NCBI GenBank assembly: GCA_025890175.1
Contig: JANPYM010000017.1
Location: 294,659-358,658 of the forward strand
Direction of reading: 5' to 3'
DNA from: Ciborinia camelliae
Lineage: Eukaryota; Ascomycota; Leotiomycetes; Helotiales; Sclerotiniaceae
DNA length: 64,000 nucleotides
The position numbers and the translations under genes were made by a program. Of the stretch, positions 10,944 through 19,684 are shown piece by piece; position 1 is the first letter of the stretch; each line of letters opens with the position of its first letter. The notes under the pieces were generated by a model. That model did no database searches. It was not told where the DNA came from and saw only the letters and a list, made by a program, of their open reading frames with translations.

Positions 10944-12296
10944 TCATTTCCCACCCCTTCCCCTGCCCCTGCCCCTTCCACCACCTCTGCCTCGCCTTCC
11001 ACCTCTCTTGTTGCCTCGTGAATTGCCCTCGTCGAACCTCTCGTACAATTTTTCTTCTCCAAACGCACAATCTCCCATCCTCAGATAGCTGATGATCCCC
11101 TGGTCATTGACCGCTAGGATAACATTCCTATATCCATGTCTGATCCTGTGATACATTTTATTCGGACCCTCCATGTTCTTTCCCGGTGGGTCCCATGGCG
11201 AGCTATCGAATAATGATACTACCTCTGGTAACGTAGGCACAAAGGTCTCTCTCGCATCCACAACAGCTAAACGGAAGTCGGGAGAGCCTGGGTTGGTTTT
11301 CGCGAATGTAGGAATGCTACTGGGCTTCCAGATATGAAAACAAACGCGGAATGGGTGAGATGGAGGTTCAGATGACTCATTGGGTACTGGCGATGGTTTG
11401 TAGCGGGGTACTATGGCCATTTGGCGGTAAATAGAATCGTAAGACCTGTATAAACCTGGTTTTACTAATGGGCCATATGGAGAATGTGTGATGTCTTTTG
11501 CGAAAAGGTCGAAAAGCCAAGTGAACATGCCCTTTGACTCTCCTGGTATAGGTCCATGCTCAAAAGGCTTGGTGGGAACATTTGGATCCCAATCTGGACC
11601 TCTCATAACGACATATCCATTTCTTTTCAGATTGGCATAGACGTTATATCTTTCCAAACTAATCTTTCCCCTCTCACCATCCAGACCAACAAGCATAGCA
11701 TACGCAGCCTGTAAGCTCATTGGCGCACCATCATCCTCATCTCTTGCATCTCCCTTCTTCTCATTTTCCCCATCCTCAACTCCATTGTACGAAGATTTAT
11801 TTGGCCACCATAAATCCAAGTTCCCTCTCTCGACCAAATATAACGCCTCCTCAGGTAACAACCACAAACTACTCTTGTGTTTTCCCTCATTGGCCCTCCC
11901 AATTGTTCTGAAATGTGGTCCTCGTGGTCCTTCCACTACAACAACATGATCTGCATGTAATCCCTTCCTCCATTCCTCTCCTACTAACTCATCTCTCTCT
12001 AACCCCTCCCCCACACCCTCCCCGTAGTAAAAGGCCCTTACATGCGCCTTTGGCAGATGAAATCTTGTATAATCTAGCGCATCATGCATTGCCTGCCTAG
12101 ATGCAGCCAATATCCCATCTTGTTGTTTTGTACCGTGGGGTTCGAAATCTTTCTCTCCGCGTTTGGGAAGTGAGCCAGTCTTTGAACTGAGGGATGCGAG
12201 GAGGCGGAAATCTTGAGTCTCGTCGCCCTCTTCATTATCTTCGTTTGGTTGGTTGTGAAGGGAATTTATGGGCGCATCTTCATCCATATCTGCCAT
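10944..12296 (-). CDS. SEN54: tRNA-splicing endonuclease subunit Sen54
   Basis: Structural subunit of the heterotetrameric SEN complex that excises introns from pre-tRNAs. Single exon, 450 aa, ATG at 12296 (MADMDEDAPINS). Seen: the Sen54 N-terminal signature PRGPHFRTIGRANEGK, then LWLLPEEALYLVERGNLDLWW, and further on LERYNVYANLKRNGYVVMRG. Near the end are FRLAVVDARETFVP and YRNVILAVNDQGIISYLRMGD, the endonuclease-like C-terminal fold. Unusual: the last 25 or so residues are a Gly/Arg tract (RGG-type: RGGRRGRGGGRGRGRGRGGK) beyond the normal family end. The intron-bearing tRNA-Leu at 12625 lies 329 bp upstream of this start; their closeness is probably chance. Confidence 0.92.
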   Translation of the reverse strand: MADMDEDAPINSLHNQPNEDNEEGDETQDFRLLASLSSKTGSLPKRGEKDFEPHGTKQQDGILAASRQAMHDALDYTRFHLPKAHVRAFYYGEGVGEGLERDELVGEEWRKGLHADHVVVVEGPRGPHFRTIGRANEGKHKSSLWLLPEEALYLVERGNLDLWWPNKSSYNGVEDGENEKKGDARDEDDGAPMSLQAAYAMLVGLDGERGKISLERYNVYANLKRNGYVVMRGPDWDPNVPTKPFEHGPIPGESKGMFTWLFDLFAKDITHSPYGPLVKPGLYRSYDSIYRQMAIVPRYKPSPVPNESSEPPSHPFRVCFHIWKPSSIPTFAKTNPGSPDFRLAVVDARETFVPTLPEVVSLFDSSPWDPPGKNMEGPNKMYHRIRHGYRNVILAVNDQGIISYLRMGDCAFGEEKLYERFDEGNSRGNKRGGRRGRGGGRGRGRGRGGK

Positions 12297-12624
12297 TGTC
12301 TAGGTTCGGTTCGTGATTGCTGTGGTTTGCGATTAGAGGTGCCAGTAGGATGCACTTGCCTTGGGTAAATTTTATTTTCAGCCTTGTAGAAAGGCTTAGT
12401 GAATTCCGACATATAGCCGAGTCGCGACCGGTCCATGCACAAAATTTAGTGGCCCACAAACTAGCTTGATGAGTTCCGATATATACCCGCGACCGGAAAA
12501 ATCTGATGACCCACAAACTTTGAAAATCGATTAGAAATTTCAATGTCATAAGATCTTCTCACGGATTAGCAATGCGCGAGATATGTATATTCCATCAACG
12601 TCACCATCTTCAACAAACAAGCTT

Positions 12625-12730
12625 GGGGATCTGGCCGAGTGGTTAAGGCGTTGTGTTTAGGTTCTTCGTAAGAAGATGTAAATCCGTTCCGCAATGGGCA
12701 ACCGCGTGGGTTCGAATCCCACGGTCCTCA
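12625..12730 (+). tRNA. tRNA-Leu(UAG) with 27-nt intron and long variable arm
   Basis: Cloverleaf drawn by eye. Acceptor GGGGATC pairs with GGTCCTC. The D arm is GCCGAGTGGTTAAGGC (B-box/A-box-like). The anticodon stem TTGTG pairs with CGCAA, and the loop is TTTAGG..C with anticodon TAG at 12658-12660. A canonical-position intron (after base 37) spans about 12662-12688. A class II variable arm (TGGGCAACCGC) follows, then T arm GTGGGTTCGAATCCCAC and discriminator A. A long variable arm, a G after the anticodon and D-loop GTGGTTAAGG fit leucine. The isotype depends on my placement of the intron. Confidence 0.85.
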
Positions 12731-12942
12731 CAATCTTTTTGCATTTTGAATCATTCAAATCCATTCAGAAATGGTTGAGATATGTTCAATTGGAGTTTTT
12801 GATGGTTGTGTTGTCCCAGGCGTTGGTGGGGGTGGATGCACGTGAAGCGAACCGAAAAGGGCTGCCGCTTTTAGGTTTCTGAACCACGTGAGAAGTCTAC
12901 ACATCCCTTTTACATGAATCTTTGCGTTCTTGAACAAGATTG

Positions 12943-13032
12943 TGAAGGACCGTGGGATTCGAACCCAATCGCAGTTGCCCATTGCGGAACGGATTTACAT
13001 CTTCTTACGAAGAACCTAAACACAACGCCCTA
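12943..13032 (-). pseudogene. Inverted, 5'-truncated copy of the tRNA-Leu(UAG) gene
   Basis: On the minus strand the segment from GGCGTTGTGTTTAGG through the intron and variable arm to TTCGAATCCCACGGTCC repeats the intact tRNA gene 220-400 bp away, almost base for base. The acceptor 5' strand and D arm are gone, replaced by unrelated GGCTACGCCTTTAG. The T stem carries mismatches (ATTGGG against CCCAC), and the 3' acceptor has an extra A. It therefore cannot fold as a tRNA. About ten bases of 3' flank (TCACAATCTT) are also shared, which argues for a DNA-level inverted duplication. Confidence 0.75.
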
Positions 13033-13051
13033 AAGGCTACGCCTTCAGGGC
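13027..13051. repeat. GC-rich perfect-type hairpin abutting the tRNA pseudogene
   Basis: GCCCTAAAGGC, spacer TAC, GCCTTCAGGGC: 11-bp arms with one mismatch. It sits exactly at the breakpoint of the inverted tRNA copy. Confidence 0.6.
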
Positions 13052-13384
13052 ATGGGGGCAATTGGATGGCACGACAGCGTCAAATTTCCACCTAGATTCA
13101 AAGAACCTACCGGACTCTCTGTCGGCACGAGTACGAATCATAGTCGGATTGATTGTCTGTCTAAAACGGCTGGCGCAGTAGCACAGTGCTGGGCAAGGTG
13201 AAAAGGCCTCAAGCGACGTGGTCAACCTTCTTAGCATCTTGAATCAATGTGGAAGATACCGACATAGCGTGTAGCCAGCTTGCTATTCCATTTTTTACAT
13301 TGCAGATAATGATAAAGTACTTAGTGGTTCAGGTACTCGAATATCGCATTGGATTCTAGCGACAGTTTCATTTGCTTTGACCCG

Positions 13385-14380
13385 ATTCGGGATAGACGAA
13401 GTAATGGCTCAAGTATTCGATTTCACTGATAAATCCCAGCCCCGATTAGATTGGAAATAGATGAAGCAGTAGCTTAAATGTTCCGCCTGATCTCATTCCC
13501 ATTCAAGCTCAACTATAGTTGGTTTGGCTAGAGTGGGATAGACAAAATGGTAGTTCAAATACCTGATCTATCTAAACTCATTTCAAGCCAGCTCCAGCTA
13601 GACTGGGATTAGACGGAGCAATGGCTGAATTAATTGAACTGATCTCATTCGTTCGTTTGCCCAGAGGGGGTTAGACGAAGAAGCAGTGGCTCAAGTACTT
13701 GATCTCATTGTTGGGATACAGGTGAAGTGAAGTGGCACGTGACCGAGCGCTAGGCGCGGTGCGTACCAATAGCTCCCTCCAATTCCAACCTTACTTCATC
13801 ATCAATGATACTATACACAATACAGACCACTATTCTTGATCAATGACTTTATCACCATTGAGCTGACATCAACACTCATCTCATTGGAATTCCGCTCTGC
13901 ACAAACTAGACGAAGCAGTGGCTCAAGTAATTAATTACATGAGCAGGAATAGATCAGTGTATCCGATCGTCCGGAGATCAGACCTAAACTTTCACTATTT
14001 GAAAAGCTTTCTATTGGTATGAACTTATTACTATTGAAATTTTAAGCACTTAATTTTGTCTATATTAATCAATGGTCTCTACTAAGATATGAAGAGGTTG
14101 TTGGTCCTTATATAAGATCCCCGAGGTGCTAGCGCTCTCGCTCCTAGTAGCTAGTACGGCTCCCTACGATTACATGATTGGACTTTTTCTTTCAATACTT
14201 GTAACATTTATAAACCGTTTAAGGATAATCTAAACATTTGAATGATCTGATTGCTTCAACTGATATGATTGCTTCAATCGATTTTAAGAATCAACAAAAG
14301 CCTCTTATTCTTGAACACACTAGAACAGACGAAGCAGCGGCTCAGTACTTGACCTAGTTAATCTCATTGAATCTTAGCTA
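13385..14380 (+). repeat. Degenerate repeat array with AGACGAAGCAGTGGCTCAAGT-like core
   Basis: Diverged copies of a core resembling 'agacgaagcagtggctcaag', usually followed by 'tacttgatctcattg', occur at about 13393, 13454, 13530, 13606, 13668, 13907 and 14330. The first five are spaced 60-76 bp apart. No ORF spans the array. Confidence 0.6.
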
Positions 14381-16340
14381 CAGTTACTGCACTATCTTCC
14401 ATCAATTTCCTTACAGTATTCAGTATTCAGTATTCACACCCCATTTGTTGATATAAAGTAGTTCTACATACACTAGCTTAGCTCGATACACAATAATATA
14501 ATCATTAATACCATTTATCACCCCTACACCCATATACACCACCCTCCTTCCCCCTCTCATTCTCTTCTCCGACAAGAAAGAAACCCCCACCACCAAACCT
14601 CTAAACCCACGCTCGCGTGAGATGAAGTAAATACCTATTGAAACTACCTACGCAACCGAGTCGCTTCTACAGCCGTGTGGTGAACATGGTGTGAAGGGAG
14701 AAGAAACGAAGGGAGGATGTAAAGTTTATTTTTCCGAACCGAATCGCGTGTTTTGATGATGGGTTCGGATGGTAGGTAATTACTTGTAGTTTTAAGGGGG
14801 AGAGGGTGGGGTGGGGTGGAAAACTACCTAGGAAGGAGGGCGATGATGGATGGTAGGGCTGCCTCCCCCCTCTCTCTCCTCCTCTCGTCCTTGAGATCGA
14901 ATCCGTAACATGGATACCTAGGTAGTTAAAATATTCCATATCTCACACCCACATATTTTTTAAGTCTTTGGAACGCGTGGGTTTATGTCATTCCCTTCCT
15001 TTTGGATAATCCCACCACGACCCACCGCCATCACATCATTCAATGTTGTCCCTTCTTCCTCCACCCCCGCATTGCTTTTTCTCTGTATACTGATGTTTCT
15101 TGCCACCAAAAAGTGGGCAGTTAATGAACATTGTATGGAAAAGGAAAAAAAAACATTAGACAAGGTAGGATGTGAACCTACGACCTTCCAGCCACTGGAT
15201 CAATTGCCCTCTAGAACCCAAAAGGGAGTAAGTGACCCCTCGACTGTTCGAACTATCTGAGACTGATTAGATCCCCGCCGCCATTCCAAGGTCTTCAGGG
15301 TTACTGAGCTCCTCGCCCCTTTGTACTAATTGTTTTATATACGATCACTTCTAAAATAGTATACAACAACTCCTCTATAATATCGATATCGATATATAGC
15401 TAAGTTGTAGTGTATGCGATATCTACAACATTATCACATATCAAGTGATGACAATCAATTCATGATTATTTACAAGTTACTTTTGTTACCTTATTGCATG
15501 GAAGATGCGAAGAGGAAAGATCAGTTACATCACGAGCATGTAAGATGACCTCTATTCGTAGTCTTTCCACTCACAAGCAATCAAGCAAACAATAGAAATC
15601 ATGCGCATTACTATTTGCAAATTGCTTAGGTATTAGGTATGATCATCGCTAAGAATCAATTACTCTTCGTACCTAGCTATTTGAATCACTGTAGCCATCG
15701 GATACTCAAGGAAGTAGGCAATAAGAATCAATTTAATCTATGACTATTCAAACTTCCCGTCGTCATCGGCTACCATCCACATGAGAAGGTGTTCGCTCTT
15801 GCTTGCTCTTGCTTGCAATATTATCTTTCGAATGTATCGAATTTCTTACTACCTACCTATAGTGATAGATAAGGTCGCTAAGCGGTTCATCCCTCAGTCA
15901 CATTCAACGTTCCTTCTAGCCAGACCTTATTCTTGATCCAAAAGTGAGTGCACGGCATGAATTCATAAAATGCTTTCCAACATTCAAAGATGATAATTCA
16001 TCCAAACAAATACCAATTGATTCTAGTGAAAATATAGATAGATATATGTAGAACAACTGGGGATAGTCTATATTAGATGGGGATTTGTTAAACTGTAATT
16101 ATATGCAAGTTTATAAGCAGAGAGTGCTGAGGAAAGATTCCCGCAGGAACACTCCAGCTGTTTGTGAAAAAGATGTAAGTGCTCGAGAGAATATATTGTA
16201 GCATTTCTAGCATATGGTTTTCCCCCGCTGTATTATCTTGTTACCTGTTACGTTTTCTATAAGGAGGAGAGGGAGGGGGCCTACAACCTTATTATCGCCT
16301 ACACTGCTGTCTAAATAAGAACTTCACTTTAAATCCTTGA
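14381..16340. other. Gene-poor AT-rich region
   Basis: Contains pyrimidine-rich DNA (14520-14620), a purine/pyrimidine-skewed stretch (14760-14890), the tRNA-like fragment at 15158-15235, and ACCTACCT/TAGGTAGG words. I see no ORF with recognisable domains. Confidence 0.5.
15158..15235 (-). pseudogene. tRNA-like 3' half (probable tRNA relic)
   Basis: On the minus strand GGAAGGTCGTAGGTTCACATCCTACC contains a perfect 5-bp T stem with a TTCACAT loop (B-box-like). It is preceded by an imperfect anticodon arm (TTGAT..CTGGA) and a possible D arm, and followed 10-15 bases later by nine Ts, a Pol III-type stop. I could not pair an acceptor stem or name an anticodon, so this is called a relic rather than a gene. 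Confidence 0.3.
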
Positions 16341-16344
16341 AATA

Positions 16345-16600
16345 CTATGAATGTTTTAAATGAATTCAATATCTCAAATCAATTCAATATATCAGATACA
16401 TTCAATATTTCAGACAACTTCAATATTTGAAACAATTTCAATATTTCAGACAACTTCAATATTTCAGACAACTTCAATATTTCAGACAACTTCAATATTT
16501 TAAACGATTTCAATATTTTAGACGACTTTAATATTTTAGACAACTTCAATATTTCAGATGAATTCAACATTTCAAATGGATTCAATATACCAGATGAACT
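16345..16600 (+). repeat. 18-bp minisatellite, about 13 diverged copies
   Basis: Unit close to TTCAATATTTCAGACAAC, repeated in register from about 16365 to 16590 and decaying at both ends. Because 18 is a multiple of 3, the minus strand reads as repeated SEILKL. That ORF is a by-product of the repeat and is not called as a gene. Confidence 0.85.
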
Positions 16601-16700
16601 TAGTATGTATATTAAACGAACTCAATCTACAAAAAAGCATCGATGGTAGGAGATTTTGGCAATAAATTTTCTTTCTAGGTATGGTTTACTCTATCTAACT

Positions 16701-17122
16701 TTAAGACTCCTCCCATTCGATAGGTTGATTCCATATGTTCTCCACATCCTCCATCTCGATATCATAATCTATGGCGGCGGAGGTGGCAGACCTTCGCGCC
16801 TCAGCGCGTCTCCGTCTTCTATTCTAAGATAAAATGTTAGTATGGTACATTCAGAAGGAATAAGGAAAACATGAAAAATCAATCGAAACAGGATTAGGAA
16901 AGAACCCAGAGGGAATTGTAAACAACTTACCGGTCGTCTCATTGTCGCGTTCGATGGCAAATTCACAACAGCACCAGGTGCAACATTGATCTATAAAATG
17001 CATCATTAGTAAATGAACTATCCCAAAAGATAGTTGGAAGTCATGGGAAAAGTGAATAATCAAGTCAAGGGAGAGAGGAATAAACTTACAATTTGTTGCG
17101 ATCCCCCTGTTTGGCGAAACAT
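16701..17122 (-). CDS. Small three-exon gene, 71-aa basic/acidic hypothetical protein
   Basis: No known family recognised. Exons on the minus strand: 17122-17090, 16990-16931 and 16823-16701. The introns (99 and 107 bp) each have a perfect GTAAGT donor, a consensus branch site (TACTAATG and TACTAACA) and TAG acceptors, and all three exons stay in frame. The protein starts MFRQTGGSQQI. It has a short Ala/Val/Pro-rich middle, then a run of arginines (RPNRRRRRAEARR) that could serve as a nuclear or RNA-binding basic patch. It ends in an acidic, Trp-containing tail (EMEDVENIWNQPIEWEES). The splice quality is the main support; an additional 5' exon is possible. Confidence 0.65.
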
Positions 17123-17636
17123 CTTCAGTATGGATGTATGCGTGGTGCATTGGCAGTGAAGAAGAAGAGAATGGAAATGGCCGCAGACTCAAATTGCTGG
17201 AACATATTCAAAAGATTGAGGAGAAGTTTTGTGTGATGTGCATGTGTATGTAGGCATGGGCAGCGATAAAGAAGAAGAGAAAGGAAATCGACAAATTAAG
17301 GGAAGGATGCTATTACTTATAGACTTCACTAGAACGCTAATTGGCACTAGGCAGCTCAAACTATTCTTGCTGTTTGCATTCATCAGCTGATCTAGGCACT
17401 ACCAGATACTACGACTTCCAGGTTGGTATGATCTCGCCAAATCGAGAAGTCACATCTTGAGGTCCTTCTGAATGAACAACACTAACCTTCAAACCTTATC
17501 ATTGCCGTAATATTCAACCTCATTGTCCCTATTCATTTGCTTACCTAGTATTTTAAGCCATATGAAAAGCTATTCATTCAATAGTACAGTAAATAATGCT
17601 TGAAAATTATAGTAAAGATGAAGTTGAAAATAATGG

Positions 17637-17795
17637 TGACGTCAACAGGCTATCTGTCACGTGGGGCATCACATGACCACAGGAAACACGGCACAGATAC
17701 CGATTGCATCGGTTGCGATACGGGAAGCTAATAAAATTAAGATGCAGTTTTTGTGTGCCGCACCACGTGTCGGTCATGTGTCAGATCACGTGATC
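17637..17795. promoter_or_regulatory. Clustered CRE and E-box motifs arranged as an inverted repeat
   Basis: TGACGTCA (CRE palindrome) lies at 17637-17644. CACGTG occurs at 17658, 17764 and 17787, the last within the palindrome TCACGTGA. Segments 17655-17678 and 17772-17795 are inverted relative to each other: GGTCATGTG, a 7-nt spacer, then CACGTGA. CACGTG is bound by bHLH factors (Cbf1/Pho4-type) and TGACGTCA by bZIP factors. The cluster lies 515-673 bp upstream of the 71-aa gene start (minus strand) and about 1.9 kb from the next plus-strand gene. Confidence 0.5.
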
Positions 17796-19684
17796 CGATC
17801 GCAGTAAAATGAAGGGGTCGTTTTTGCTCCTGCCCCGAAACCCTTCCACTTCGTTTCAGGCATACGAAGAGTAGAATAGCTATGTAAGACTTCACTTTAA
17901 TCTGTATGTTTTGGGCGGAAGCGTTTCGTCCATCAGGCTATAGGAATTTGTATATAAACCCAGACCTTTTTTTTTCAAAAGGATAGATTGGAAATCCAGA
18001 GTTCTTAAAAACCCTAAAATATTATTAGCTGAATTGAATACCCTTCTAAGCCATTATACCCTTGTCACAGTATTATAGATCGAAATGCTATACACAAAAG
18101 GTGCCGTACTATACAAAAGACACAACGGGAAGAAAAGAGAGAGATAACACGACCAAAGCAACCAACGGAGAAGGAAAAGAAAGAAAATTTCCCATCAAAA
18201 GACAGAATGTCAAAACTTACTACAAAATGTTTAAAAATTTTGGAGCAATTTCGAATTTCGAATAAGAAAGACGTAGAGCAAAGTCAAGTATGTAACGGAA
18301 CCTGTTGCTTTCCTACTACTACTGTCACTAGACCATTCGTAGAGTAGTTTCCTCATTTCATACTGGCCCTAGTGCCTCATCATTTGTATCAAATATATTG
18401 TACGTATATATTCTAAATAGATAATTAAATGTTCCTTACACTCATTTAGTTATAAAGTATCAGATTAAATACTTTTTTTTCAATATATTTTTAATCAAGT
18501 ATTTCGATAGAAGAATTGTTCTCGCTAAAACTAATGTCGATTATAGTATCTCTCTTCGTTAGCTTCGATATAACCATTCTTATATATCTTATTGTTGGAA
18601 TCACTATAGGCGATGAAGAACAAATGTACTATAGTATGCAGTGTATTTGGCTCGAAGCTCTAAAAACTCTATGCTACAGATCAACTATATAAGCCCGCTA
18701 GCGCGGGGGTGCCGTAGGCACGTGATTTATCCAACACTTATATAGCTAGTTTTCAATAGAGCTTATCTAGATGTAACGTGAAGCTAACATTATAGATCTG
18801 TAGATTATTTACTGAAAAATGTAAATTCAAAGAATAATCTGGCGGAATATTAATTATCTAGTACACTAGTCTAAAAAAGAATAAAGTCGAAAATCCAATA
18901 CATTTATTTCTATAAATTTGATTCTATCGGGATACAAGATGCACACCGGGAGACTGCAGTCTGCAGTCTGCAGTCTGTGAAGTCAACCATAAGTAGAATC
19001 TACCTATTAGGTATCAATTGGCGATCAAACTAAAATGCAAGGCTCAATAGCAGGGATAAATAAATGCAACCCGTTTGATCCTCTCCTTTCCTTCCCTCTC
19101 TTTCATTTCATTTTATTTCCCTTCTTTTTCTCTTTTTCTCTTTTCCACTCTCACGTTGGAACTCTATTCACATCAAAACTTTTGAGGATCGTCTCAATAC
19201 AATATCACTCGATACAAACTACATAACGTCTTTATCATTCGTACTCAGTTTTCCGCTTAGAATACTCAGTACATCCTACATTAGTGTAAGTCCTCATCTT
19301 CGCTACCAATTGATACGAATAACTTTATGGAATTTCACATTTCACTCTTGTACATTCAAGCCTATCTTTCATTACCTACCTATAGTATGATATTCATATC
19401 TTGTTTTTAACCCGATAATGTTATCTTCATCTTATTGTTTCAATTATTGTTATTGCCTTGAATCTTGATACACCGAAGTTCTCGGAGTAGCTCGTGTATA
19501 TTCATTCTCCAAGGAGGTAGTGTTCTGTTCGTCAAATTTTCATATGTTGTATGTGGCCGGCTGTCGTTTTTTTGCCCAATGTATTCCCCATTAGAATTAA
19601 AAAAGCATACTTTGTAGTTTCAACAGCTTTTGAACTTCACTTCATGCCTTGATAACCAAATTAAAATGATACATTGAGAACTTC
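17796..19684. other. Intergenic region upstream of the duplicated-domain gene
   Basis: Holds a T run (17967-17976) and a short GC hairpin (GCCCGCTAGCGCGGG at about 18692-18706). A CTGCAGT tandem lies at 18952-18977, and a long CT-rich tract at 19078-19160 that may belong to a promoter. No supported gene. Confidence 0.5.

Noticed and set aside
12694..12982. Short ORFs over the tRNA-Leu gene and its inverted copy
   Set aside because: They run through tRNA sequence and have no coding features.
13385..14380. Spaced repeats considered as a CRISPR array
   Set aside because: Repeats are strongly diverged, spacing is irregular and the genome is eukaryotic.
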